Shown: positions 56,300 to 64,000 of the stretch, in pieces
How the letters are laid out: each line of letters opens with the position of its first letter
Position numbering within the stretch: the stretch's first letter is position 1
Source of the DNA: Arthrobacter sp. SX1312
GTDB lineage: Bacteria; Actinomycetota; Actinomycetes; Actinomycetales; Micrococcaceae
Reading direction: 5' to 3'
DNA length: 64,000 nt
Assembly: GCF_002929295.1 (NCBI RefSeq)
Contig: NZ_PJIM01000002.1
Location: forward strand, 392,191 to 456,190
Made by a program: the position numbers and the translations under genes
Notes under the pieces: generated by a model
What the model saw: only the letters and a program-made list of their open reading frames with translations
Told to the model about the DNA's origin: nothing
Database searches by the model: none

Positions 56300-57232
56300 A
56301 TGCCAACCTTCAGCGGGCCAACAAAACAGGCCTTGGTGCAGCTACTAGATGCAGCTGCCACCCACTCAATTATCGAAAACTTGTTCCTTCGCTTCGAAGT
56401 CGACCCAATTACCGAAACCGGAGCGAACAAGCTCCGCAAAGCAACGGCACTCGTGCAGACTCTTAGTGAACGTGGGGACGGTTCTGCCTTGCAGGATCTG
56501 ATTACTTACGTTGGTTCGCCCCATGCGAACATGCCGCAGTTTCACCGCGGCATTGCTGCATCGGATGACTTGTACCGCAACTACGATCGAGATCTCGCAG
56601 CTAGCTCACCGACCCCAACGCGCCCGTCTACTCATCGAACGCCCCCGCGTCAGTTCACACGACCAGGGACCTCCGCCTCAACGAGCTTTACGCCCAACCC
56701 TGCCGTTGGTGGTGGCAATCGATATGTGTTTGTCGTCAGAGGAAGAGATGCAGATGCGTACAACGCGCTCGAGGCCTTCCTCACCTCTCTCGATCTTCGG
56801 ATAGTCACATGGGACGACGCAGTTCGCGGCACCGGACACGGCAGCCCTCACACGTTGGACGTAGTTCGCGCTGGCATCGATATGTCTGACGCTGTGGTGG
56901 TGCTGATGACACCAGATGATCTCGGCAAGGTGAAACCAGAGTTTAACGACATCCGGGATACAGCAGCGGAAGCACAGCTCAGTGGCCAGGCTCGCCAGAA
57001 CGTAGTCTTCGAAGCCGGCTGGGCGATGGCACTCAATCAAGAACGCGTAATTCTTGTGAGGGTTGGTGATGTTCGTCCTCTAAGCGATATTGACGGACTC
57101 AACTACGTCTGGATGACCGACGACATCTCGAGCAGACGAACCCTCATCGGCAGGCTCAAGAATTGTGGTCTCGCCGTCATTGATACCGGTGAAGGATGGC
57201 GCTCCGCAGGAACGTTCCCTGATCACGTCTGA
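56300..57232 (+). CDS. TIR-like (PF10137/CAP12-type) nucleotide-binding effector
   Basis: Residues about 141-297 form the predicted nucleotide-binding TIR-like fold: YVFVVRGRD, GTGHGSPHTLDVV, DAVVVLMTPDD, then RQNVVFEAGWAMAL with the likely catalytic Glu238, and ILVRVG. In this family the domain cleaves NAD+ on phage sensing (for example CBASS Cap12 and Pycsar TIR). The N-terminal 75 residues are a helical domain I do not recognise (about 8-72), followed by a long Ser/Thr/Pro linker (about 100-140): an input-domain/effector layout. GGGGAG precedes ATG 56300. No cyclase is nearby. AbiTii is divergent across 125 bp. Confidence 0.85.
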   Translation: MPTFSGPTKQALVQLLDAAATHSIIENLFLRFEVDPITETGANKLRKATALVQTLSERGDGSALQDLITYVGSPHANMPQFHRGIAASDDLYRNYDRDLAASSPTPTRPSTHRTPPRQFTRPGTSASTSFTPNPAVGGGNRYVFVVRGRDADAYNALEAFLTSLDLRIVTWDDAVRGTGHGSPHTLDVVRAGIDMSDAVVVLMTPDDLGKVKPEFNDIRDTAAEAQLSGQARQNVVFEAGWAMALNQERVILVRVGDVRPLSDIDGLNYVWMTDDISSRRTLIGRLKNCGLAVIDTGEGWRSAGTFPDHV

Positions 57233-57277
57233 TGATCGAGACCGTCGAAGTAAAGCTCTTCCTACGGACGCGGACGA

Positions 57278-57406
57278 TTATCGATGGATCATCCAGCGCA
57301 CACCAGCGGGCTGCAGATCCGGGATGAAGCCCAGTCCGAGGCCGATCAGCAGCAGCAGAAGCGGGGTAGCGACGCGTAGGCCCTGCGCCGTGGCGTTGAG
57401 GTGCAT
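57278..57406 (-). pseudogene. Fragment of a CPA1-type Na+/H+ antiporter
   Basis: An open stretch of 42 codons on the minus strand reads MHLNATAQGLRVATPLLLLL, then IGLGLGFIPDLQP before running into unrelated codons and a stop. The second part matches the first membrane helix region of NhaP-type cation:proton antiporters closely enough to call it a remnant of that gene's N-terminus. No continuation is found. It lies in the 422-bp space between the TIR-like gene and hamA, and is higher in GC than its neighbours. Confidence 0.6.
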
Positions 57407-57654
57407 CCCAACACAACGCCTTCCACGTGGGCCGAATGTACGGATAGGGCCTCCGCACGTACATATTCACTGCCTGGGTCAAATACCCCGGCGACACGGT
57501 CCCCTCGCACCAGCAAAGCTGATTTCATAGGATCTGCAGGTCAGCCATCCCTTCAACTAGAGTTTTAAAAGTGAGCCAGGCGGCTGCGACCGACGCTAAT
57601 GTGCCGATCATCCGCTGACCAGTCACTGCCGTTCTAGTGCAAGGAACTTCCACA

Positions 57655-58422
57655 ATGACTGACTTCTTTAGCACGTGGTGCAACGCGCCGACTGACGAAG
57701 CAGTCGGCGATCACACAGCCCGCGTGTTCGCCTCGAATGATGACGCGATCGGTGTCGCTGCAGTTGCAGCGATCCTTCCTCAGGCGTACGCCACCACGAA
57801 GAATCTCGAACTGGTCGCCGAGCTTCGCAAAAAGAAGGGCGTCGCAAAGCTGCTTAGCATGAAGGTACCCAAGACCAAGACTGGCCGATCCGGCGACATG
57901 GGCGAGATCCTCGGTACGGAGTATGTGAAGTCAACGCTTGGGTACAGCACCGGTCCAAGTCGCCTAATTCAACGCGACCACCAAGAGTGGGCGCTCCGAG
58001 GTGACGATGTTCTGGGCGGGCGCGTGCGGGGCAAGAAGGTTGAGCTCGTTAAGGTCGAAGCCAAGAGCGCTATCAATGCACCGAAGTCCTTGATCGAGCA
58101 GGCTCGAAGTGGCCTTCTACGAAATGACGACTTAGCCTCTCCACATTCGTTGGCACAGTTCGCCGAACGCCTCCTCGAAACGGAGGAAGATCTCGGCCGA
58201 GCGATCAACATCGTCCTCCTGGATGACGGGCTGCGAGCCGGGCACCTCTCTCATGTCATGTTCATTCTCACCGAGAATGACAGCAAAATAGGCGACATCA
58301 TCCGCGACGACCTCAGGGCTTACTCGGGCAAAGTGAAGCAGACAACCGTAACCGTTCGCGTCGAAGCTCATAAGGCCTTCATCGCCGACAGCTATGACAA
58401 GGTCGTGAAGCATGCCACGTGA
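57655..58422 (+). CDS. hamA: Hachiman nuclease HamA (DUF1837)
   Basis: First gene of a Hachiman anti-phage system. The C-terminal DUF1837 nuclease fold shows RSGDMGEILGTEYV with Glu84, WALRGDDVLGGR with Asp117/118, and VELVKVEAKSA with Glu135-x-Lys137, the PD-(D/E)xK arrangement. Length 255 is typical. In known systems HamA degrades DNA when released by HamB. AAGGAA stands 8 nt before ATG 57655. hamB starts 11 bp inside its end, so the two are translationally coupled. GC is clearly below that of the housekeeping genes. Upstream 100 bp have no obvious promoter that I can name. Confidence 0.9.
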   Translation: MTDFFSTWCNAPTDEAVGDHTARVFASNDDAIGVAAVAAILPQAYATTKNLELVAELRKKKGVAKLLSMKVPKTKTGRSGDMGEILGTEYVKSTLGYSTGPSRLIQRDHQEWALRGDDVLGGRVRGKKVELVKVEAKSAINAPKSLIEQARSGLLRNDDLASPHSLAQFAERLLETEEDLGRAINIVLLDDGLRAGHLSHVMFILTENDSKIGDIIRDDLRAYSGKVKQTTVTVRVEAHKAFIADSYDKVVKHAT

Positions 58423-61400
58423 TGCCTCAGCCCTGGCAGCCCATCTGGCGCGAGCCACCGAAGTCGGGTTCCGAACTAGACTTCTTGCCCGGGGCCAAGC
58501 ACAGTCGATGATCCGCCGCGACGGAGCGCTCCCCGACGACTCCCAGAACTTCAGCACTTACCTCGACCAAGATCTGCTCAACTACGGCTACTCGCTGATG
58601 ACCACCGCATTACAGATCCTCGAGGCCTACAGTCAGGCTGCTGCTGCCCGCGGTCAGGGGAACATTCTTAGCGACTTGACGAGGCCTGATCGTATTACTG
58701 CGACGATTACGAGCGACCCGGGCGACGACTCGATCGTCGATCAACTCGAGACAAGCCGCGACGCGTTCCTTCAAGCCTCCTACGCACTGGAAGCAGCAAC
58801 CCGCAACGCCGACCCGGACACACCTGAACTCGCGTTCCATCGTCTCATCGCCGGGGCCGCCAGCCATATGGCTGGCTACGCCGCCCGAGCATTTTCCCTT
58901 GTCGAAGCTAGCCGGACGAGCGGTCGGCTCTCGCCGATGGAGCTTACCCTCGCTGATCTAGTTATGCGCGACCTGGATAGTATCGAGGAACGAACCAGGC
59001 GCCTTCGATCTTCGCCCGAACTGACTGACGACGCTCTAATCGCTTCCCTCTCGCGGGTAGAAGATGGCGGAGATGACGCCCCGGCGCTAAACGACAGCAA
59101 CTCGGCGTTTAACTCTGAGCAGGATCCAGAGGCCTTGAACGAATTGGGCCCTATTACGCTTCTATTGAGCGAGCACTACCTGTCGTCGGTTTCGGCGGCG
59201 ATGTTCGCGATCGCATTCAACCGCACCGCGCTGCTTGGAGCGTCGATCGCTGATCTGCAGCTCGGTGAGGACGCAAGCAACGACATCGCCGCGTCGGGTC
59301 CGTGGTGGGTTTTCCGGCTAACACGACACATAATTTCTGACCTCGAACAGACCAGCATCCGGGCTAACCTCCCATCCACTCCGCCTGGCAACAATGATGC
59401 CGATGACACAAGTGTGGACCTGCACGCGCCGGACGAGTCTGACGGTAAGGAAGATATACTTGGCGACTGGGTCGAGTCCTCTTCGGCAGCAAATACGGCA
59501 GTTGGCGCCGAGAGCCTGTGGCAGCGACTACGACGCACCTACGTCGCGTCACTCATGGCACGGGACCGGTCCGAGATTGACCTATGGCCCTCCCAGCTCC
59601 ACGTCGTCGAACGTATCTTCCGTAACACCGACGACCTCGTTGTCGCCCTGCCCACCAGCGCAGGGAAGACACGAATTGCTGAGTTGTGCATCTTGCGATG
59701 CCTGGCCCAAAAGCGCCGTGCCGTATACGTCACCCCTCTGCGTGCCCTGTCCGCGCAGACCGAACGAATCCTAGAGGAGACGTTCGCGCCACTAGGAGCG
59801 ACTGTGTCGTCGTTGTACGGAAGCATGGGCGCTAATGACCTGGACAGTGATGCGCTTCGAGCAAGCGACATAGTAGTCGCCACACCAGAGAAGCTGGACT
59901 TCGCACTAAGATCTGATCCGACCGTCCTAGATGACATTGGCGTCATTGTTCTCGACGAGGGCCATATGATCGGCGCTGGAGAGCGCGAAGTCCGGTATGA
60001 AGCCCAGATCCAGCGCCTACTGAGACGAACCGACGCAGATACACGCCGCATAATATGCCTATCCGCGGTATTCCCCGAAAATAATGAGCTCGACGACTTC
60101 GTCGCCTGGATCACGGACGACACTGGCGACGGCCTTCATAAGGAAGACTGGCGTCCAACGCGCCAACAGTTCGGACTCGTCGAATGGCGCAACGGGTACG
60201 CACGTCTGAGCGTTACCGTCGGCGAGGAACCGACGTTTATCCCGCGATACTTCGAGGCCATCACGCCGATGAGACCACGGAGGAAGAAGTTTCCGGCCGA
60301 CCAGAACGAGATGACGCTGGCGACCGCCTGGCGTCTGGTCGAAGAAGGAGAGACAGTCCTAATCTTCTGCCCGTTGAGGGTATCGGTCTCGGCCCTGGCG
60401 GCGCTGATCGTCAAGCTTCACGGGCAAGGGCTCCTCGAATCGGTGATGCCTGAGGAAGTGGACATTTCGAACGCCGTAGCTGTCGGGACCGAGTGGTTCG
60501 GCGCCGATGACGACATCCTGAAGTGTCTGCGACTCGGCGTCGCGATCCATCACGGTGCGATGCCCGGACCATTCCGCCGAGAAATCGAAGCTTTGCTGCA
60601 CCAGCGGATCCTGAAGGTCACCGTCGCGTCGCCCACGCTGGCCCAAGGGTTGAATTTGGCGGCGTCGGTGGTGCTGTTCTCCTCATTGCACCGCTACAAG
60701 AACCTACTGAAGGGGTCGGAGTTCGCGAACGTGATTGGGCGGGCAGGACGAGCTTTCGTCGACACCGAAGGGCTCGTGCTGTACCCGCTGTTCGAGCCAA
60801 CCCACTACAAGCGCACCAACTGGACCCAACTGACTAATGGCGCACGCTCACGTGCGCTCGAGTCAGGACTCATCATCATCGGGAAGATGCTGCTGGAACG
60901 CATGACTGAAGCCGTAGGGCCGACGAGCGTCACCCCCTTCGTGCAGTACCTAACCGGCACCACCGACTGGTCATTTCCAATCGTGACTGACGAAGCAGCC
61001 AAGGATCGTGACGCTGCCGCCATCAGCTGGCGTTCGTCCGTAGCGATGCTCGACACCGCGATCCTCAGCGTCATTGGCAACGAGGCAGCAGAACCGTCCG
61101 ACATCATCGAGATCCTCGCTGACGCGATGCGCGACTCCCTATGGGAGAGACAACTGCGCCGTCTGAACGAGACCGAGGCGACACGCATCCGGACCGTGGT
61201 CGAGCAGCGTGCCCAGTTCCTGTGGAACACTTCAACACCAGCTCAGCGGCAAGGTTGGTACCGGGCTGGGCTTGGTGCAGACGCAGGCGGTGAGCTCGCG
61301 GCGGCCGCCCCCACAATCGTGGATCTAACAAACGCTGCTGAGGCCTCACTTGCCGACGGCGATCTCGAGGACGCCGCCCTCACGCTATCGCAGCTCGCGG

Positions 61401-62152
61401 AGCATGTATTCACCATCTCGACGTTCGCCCCGACTGTGCAAGTACAGGACTGGCGTGCAATCCTCGCGCAGTGGATTGCCGGGGACCTACTGAGCGAGAT
61501 GGATGAGAAGCAAATGGACGTGGCACAGTTCATCGAATCCGACATCATCTACCGGCTCGTATGGGGCATCGAGGCAGCACGCGTGTATGAGCAGGCGCAG
61601 GGGAATCTCGCCGCGGATCTAGTGGCCGGTACAGCTTCAGCCGCATTAGAGGCCGGCACATTGAGCTTTCCGTCCGCGATTCTGCTCCGGTCGGGGTTCG
61701 ATCACCGGTCGGCCGCCATCAAGGCGGTCAAAGACACGGAAGCAGTTTTCAACGACACCGCCGAGATGCGCAACTGGATCAAAAACCTGGACCCGTCCTT
61801 CGCCGATGACCCAACCTGGCCGACAGAGTCCAGCAGAGCCGCATGGATCGAGTTCACCCGACGCCTTCAAGTTCGTGGACGACGACGATGGGGCCAACAC
61901 GTGGTGAACGTGGAAAAAGTCGAGTGGGACGACGAGACCCCAGCTGACGGCGAGTGGCTTCGCGTGAGTGACAACGGGTCAGGCACAGCAACCCTGTGGT
62001 CGCCCGGCTTCGACAGGCTCGGATCACTCCAGGTTGATTTGAACATACATCGCGAGGGCGTTCTTCACGCCGTAAGCGGTACTTACGGATCCGTGCAGTT
62101 GCGCTATAGAGGACCAAATGACTGGCTCAATTCAGCGAAGCCATCAATGTAA
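58412..62152 (+). CDS. hamB: Hachiman helicase HamB
   Basis: Superfamily 2, Ski2-like helicase of 1246 residues. Walker A LPTSAGKT is at 413-420, TPLRAL at about 441, the DEGH box at 515-518 and motif VI GRAGRA at 776-781; the second RecA domain has HHGAMPGPFRREIE. The first ~390 residues are helical with a low-complexity linker (about 320-365) and no named domain, and the 350-residue C-terminus is also alpha-rich. In known Hachiman systems HamB senses damaged or phage DNA and controls HamA. It overlaps hamA by 11 bp. No frameshift is seen, so the system appears intact. Confidence 0.92.
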   Translation: MPRDASALAAHLARATEVGFRTRLLARGQAQSMIRRDGALPDDSQNFSTYLDQDLLNYGYSLMTTALQILEAYSQAAAARGQGNILSDLTRPDRITATITSDPGDDSIVDQLETSRDAFLQASYALEAATRNADPDTPELAFHRLIAGAASHMAGYAARAFSLVEASRTSGRLSPMELTLADLVMRDLDSIEERTRRLRSSPELTDDALIASLSRVEDGGDDAPALNDSNSAFNSEQDPEALNELGPITLLLSEHYLSSVSAAMFAIAFNRTALLGASIADLQLGEDASNDIAASGPWWVFRLTRHIISDLEQTSIRANLPSTPPGNNDADDTSVDLHAPDESDGKEDILGDWVESSSAANTAVGAESLWQRLRRTYVASLMARDRSEIDLWPSQLHVVERIFRNTDDLVVALPTSAGKTRIAELCILRCLAQKRRAVYVTPLRALSAQTERILEETFAPLGATVSSLYGSMGANDLDSDALRASDIVVATPEKLDFALRSDPTVLDDIGVIVLDEGHMIGAGEREVRYEAQIQRLLRRTDADTRRIICLSAVFPENNELDDFVAWITDDTGDGLHKEDWRPTRQQFGLVEWRNGYARLSVTVGEEPTFIPRYFEAITPMRPRRKKFPADQNEMTLATAWRLVEEGETVLIFCPLRVSVSALAALIVKLHGQGLLESVMPEEVDISNAVAVGTEWFGADDDILKCLRLGVAIHHGAMPGPFRREIEALLHQRILKVTVASPTLAQGLNLAASVVLFSSLHRYKNLLKGSEFANVIGRAGRAFVDTEGLVLYPLFEPTHYKRTNWTQLTNGARSRALESGLIIIGKMLLERMTEAVGPTSVTPFVQYLTGTTDWSFPIVTDEAAKDRDAAAISWRSSVAMLDTAILSVIGNEAAEPSDIIEILADAMRDSLWERQLRRLNETEATRIRTVVEQRAQFLWNTSTPAQRQGWYRAGLGADAGGELAAAAPTIVDLTNAAEASLADGDLEDAALTLSQLAEHVFTISTFAPTVQVQDWRAILAQWIAGDLLSEMDEKQMDVAQFIESDIIYRLVWGIEAARVYEQAQGNLAADLVAGTASAALEAGTLSFPSAILLRSGFDHRSAAIKAVKDTEAVFNDTAEMRNWIKNLDPSFADDPTWPTESSRAAWIEFTRRLQVRGRRRWGQHVVNVEKVEWDDETPADGEWLRVSDNGSGTATLWSPGFDRLGSLQVDLNIHREGVLHAVSGTYGSVQLRYRGPNDWLNSAKPSM

Positions 62153-62457
62153 CCGCAACTCAAACCGACATTCGGTTCGTTCCGGCTAACACCGCACGCA
62201 TGCTCGAACAAGCCTTGTGAGGCGAGTAGGCAACGTGCTCATGCCAAGAGGGGCCAGCAGCTCGAGAATCGTGCGCATGTAGTCCGACCCCCCGGCCGGT
62301 TCGTAGCCCCAGTCGATACTCTGCACGTGAGCGACCAGGCGCTGCTTCGCGACGCAGTCTGCGATGACCCTCTCTGGGCTCTGGTTCACCTTGTGGGAGA
62401 CCAGCGGATACAGCAGCAACTTGTAACTGGCCCGGCCGGAGTCGGCCGCATGGCAGT
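62153..62457. other. Degenerate stretch after hamB, no gene recognised
   Basis: Three frames are open for 75-118 codons on the minus strand, but none has a ribosome site, a family match or consistent codon use. One (62186-62419 minus) contains a coherent-looking VIADCVAKQRLVAHVQSIDW segment and may be a scrap of a lost gene. No terminator with a clear T-run is seen. Confidence 0.5.
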
Positions 62458-62604
62458 TTCGGAGCGCGTGTTCGCGGCGTAAAGAGGATCTCTGTGCTGT
62501 GGGAACGTGGCAATCATGGTCCCGAAGGCTTCTACCTCAAGCTCGGTTTTGTTCCCACCGGAGAGGAACTCTTTGGAGAGGTAGTCGCGTTCAAGGACCG
62601 GCTT
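62458..62604 (+). pseudogene. C-terminal remnant of a GNAT acetyltransferase
   Basis: The + frame reads VLWERGNHGPEGFYLKLGF, then VPTGEELFGEVVAF: the final beta-strand/helix of a GNAT fold, with the FYxKLGFxPTGE motif that ends many acetyltransferases. The acetyl-CoA-binding motif (Q/RxxGxG/A) that should precede it is absent, and beyond residue 35 the frame changes to non-homologous sequence. It is therefore a decayed or truncated gene. Confidence 0.6.
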
Positions 62605-62888
62605 ACGGGCGCGTCTCGCGTCAAAAAATGCGGTAAATCGTGTGGCAATGAGTACAGCTTTCCTCGTGGTTGCAGTCCTTGCGACGATCCGCATACGGGA
62701 CAACCAGAGGGGATGGAGAAAAACCCGTCCACCACGTTCCCCCAGTGCTGGCCGAACGCCGCCGCTCCAGGGTTCCTCAGCCACTCCGGATGCAAAACTA
62801 TCCCGTGCTCAAAAGGTCCTTCTCGCACGGCGGCGGCGGACAACCCAGGAGGCACCCTCGGGACGGCATACATCGGTACTATCGCCAA
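62605..62888. other. No gene recognised
   Basis: Both strands are open in several frames but lack family motifs. The minus frame 62532-62936 has a CPVCG pair that might be part of a zinc ribbon; no supporting partner Cys pair or start was found. Probably debris between accessory genes. Confidence 0.4.
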
Positions 62889-63665
62889 GTGGATACAGAG
62901 AGCGCAGGTCTGGATGAAGGTAACGAGGGACGCCAAAAAAAGGCCAGTATCACCGTTCGGACCATCGGTGGCATTCTCCTCCTAGGCGTTGTCGACTTGG
63001 TGAAAGACGGCATCTCACTTGGTTTCGAGTACACAGTTCTTGCCGAGGGAGCGCCCTTACAAGGAAAAACTGCCATTCAGCTGGCGCATATTTTTGCTCC
63101 TACCATCGTTGCCGTCGTGATCCTCGTCGTCATCGTTCTAGCACTCACTGTCTGGCGAACAGCAATCTGGGTGAGGTTTCCCAAGTTCGTTGCGAACGGA
63201 AGGTGGACATCGGCGGAGCGCCGAGAACAGTACCGCCAAGAAGGCCGGGATGAGGTTGAGGATCGCATCAGGGCTCAACAAGCTGCTGCATATAGCCCTG
63301 CCTGGCGCTTCCGTATGCAGAAATGGGGACACGACCTTGAACATGAGGATCATCTCGTACTTCACAACGACGGCAGGGGAACCACAACAGAAGTGATTGT
63401 CGACTCACTGGAACCAGACAAGATCACCGTTTGCAACAGAGTGCCACGCCTCAAGCCTGATGCTGGACCAGACCCTGACAAAGAGCGATGGGAAAAGGGC
63501 GCCATGGGAGCTGTGCCCGTCCATGTGTCCCCTACAGGCAAAAGGGACGGAGCGGCGCTCACTGTCTCCTACATCAATGAAGCAGGGGTTCGAGTCGAAC
63601 CGTACACAGTCTTCGTTCACCCCGATCACCTGGTTCCGAGGAAGTACTCACAGGGCCGGGAGTGA
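62889..63665 (+). CDS. Unidentified two-helix membrane protein
   Basis: A 258-residue protein, not recognised. After a short Lys/Arg-rich N-terminus it has two membrane segments, RTIGGILLLGVVDLVKDGI (about residues 22-40) and IFAPTIVAVVILVVIVLALTVW (about 67-88), then a soluble part with EVEDRIRAQQAA helices and a beta-rich end (HLVLHNDGRGTTTEVIVDSL ... AALTVSYINEAGVRVEPYTVFVHP), which looks like an Ig-like sandwich. GTG 62889 is chosen because TACTAT (62876-62881) could be a -10 and the message leaderless; longer in-frame starts at 62670 and 62790 cannot be excluded. Lies with defence genes. Confidence 0.55.
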   Translation: MDTESAGLDEGNEGRQKKASITVRTIGGILLLGVVDLVKDGISLGFEYTVLAEGAPLQGKTAIQLAHIFAPTIVAVVILVVIVLALTVWRTAIWVRFPKFVANGRWTSAERREQYRQEGRDEVEDRIRAQQAAAYSPAWRFRMQKWGHDLEHEDHLVLHNDGRGTTTEVIVDSLEPDKITVCNRVPRLKPDAGPDPDKERWEKGAMGAVPVHVSPTGKRDGAALTVSYINEAGVRVEPYTVFVHPDHLVPRKYSQGRE

Positions 63666-63691
63666 CAAGCCGACGGGGATACGATCGCCCC

Positions 63692-64000
63692 ATGATCCGT
63701 TACAACGTCCCGATCGTCCTTGTAAGAAAGACAGGCAACGAGGAACAACGCCATGAGCTCCTTGCCGTGGTCAACCGTGAAAGCCTCACTGTTCCGGTCG
63801 ATGCTGACATCGAGGAGGGAGACATCGTCGAAAGGCGTCTCCCCAATGGAAAGACAGCTACCTACGTCATAACCGACGTCACAGTGTTTCAGAGTCCCTT
63901 CGGTGGCCGCCTTGATCACACGGAGGCAACGTTCGAACCTGCATCTCGCCAAACATCGCACACTCGTGAGGGCGACGTCTTCAACGTTCACGCGACCAAC
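63692..64000 (+). CDS. Unidentified protein, N-terminal 103 codons (cut by window edge)
   Basis: Opens with ATG 63692 and stays open to the last base. The N-terminus VPIVLVRKTGNEEQRHELLAV is followed by a beta-rich module, DIEEGDIVERRLPNGKTATY and VITDVTVFQSPFGG, resembling a small uncharacterised domain that I have seen at the front of variable-C-terminal proteins in accessory regions. I can give no function. It follows the membrane protein by 26 bp on the same strand, so the two may be one operon. The upstream GGGG near 63676 is too far to be a good ribosome site. Confidence 0.55.
   Translation, partial: MIRYNVPIVLVRKTGNEEQRHELLAVVNRESLTVPVDADIEEGDIVERRLPNGKTATYVITDVTVFQSPFGGRLDHTEATFEPASRQTSHTREGDVFNVHATN

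Noticed and set aside
56300-57232. Thoeris ThsB or a CBASS/Pycsar effector with its operon
   Set aside because: The domain is PF10137-like rather than classic ThsB, and no ThsA, cyclase or ancillary genes are within the window.

Overview
The window is GC-rich chromosomal DNA from an actinobacterium. It is most likely from the Micrococcaceae (Arthrobacter and relatives), judging from the order folP-folE-ftsH-hpt-tilS-metalloprotease-dacB-ppa, the many GTG/TTG and leaderless-looking starts, and the actinobacterial LigD/Ku pair. This is inference from gene order and composition; no rRNA is present to fix the genus.

Region 1 (1-15.4 kb) is core housekeeping: folate synthesis (folP, folE), the membrane protease FtsH, purine salvage (hpt), tRNA-Ile lysidine synthesis (tilS), a PBP4-type DacB, pyrophosphatase, serS, a lipid-kinase homologue, topoisomerase IB, prephenate dehydratase and a rhodanese. 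Region 2 (15.4-41.5 kb) is metabolic and accessory: an amidase, a POT peptide transporter, an acyl-CoA ligase, glycerate kinase, phosphoglucomutase, an NCS2 nucleobase permease, HAD phosphatases, a PfkB sugar kinase and a three-gene dioxygenase/esterase/ICL-PEPM operon. It also has a synthetase-only RelA/SpoT protein and a divergent cluster that looks like malonate uptake and use (FadR-type regulator, MatC, CaiB/BaiF CoA-transferase, fused carboxyltransferase). Region 3 (41.6-54.8 kb) carries phosphoketolase, the NHEJ pair LigD/Ku, NhaA with a structured leader, tRNA-Val(CAC), and a stress group: Hsp20 under a CIRCE plus a HAIR-like operator, an SDR, an SRPBCC protein and Dps.

Region 4 (about 54.8 kb to the window end) is different. 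GC falls visibly, codon use changes, and intergenic space holds gene debris (an Na+/H+ antiporter N-terminal scrap and a GNAT C-terminal scrap). The intact genes are defence-like: a membrane-anchored AbiTii protein divergent from a TIR-like (PF10137/CAP12-type) protein, then a complete two-gene Hachiman system (HamA nuclease, HamB helicase), then an unidentified two-helix membrane protein and the start of another unidentified protein cut by the window edge. No integrase or transposase is visible, so the right border lies outside. The AbiTii/TIR pair is the best candidate for something not yet described. The malonate cluster without a recognisable decarboxylase is the best metabolic candidate.
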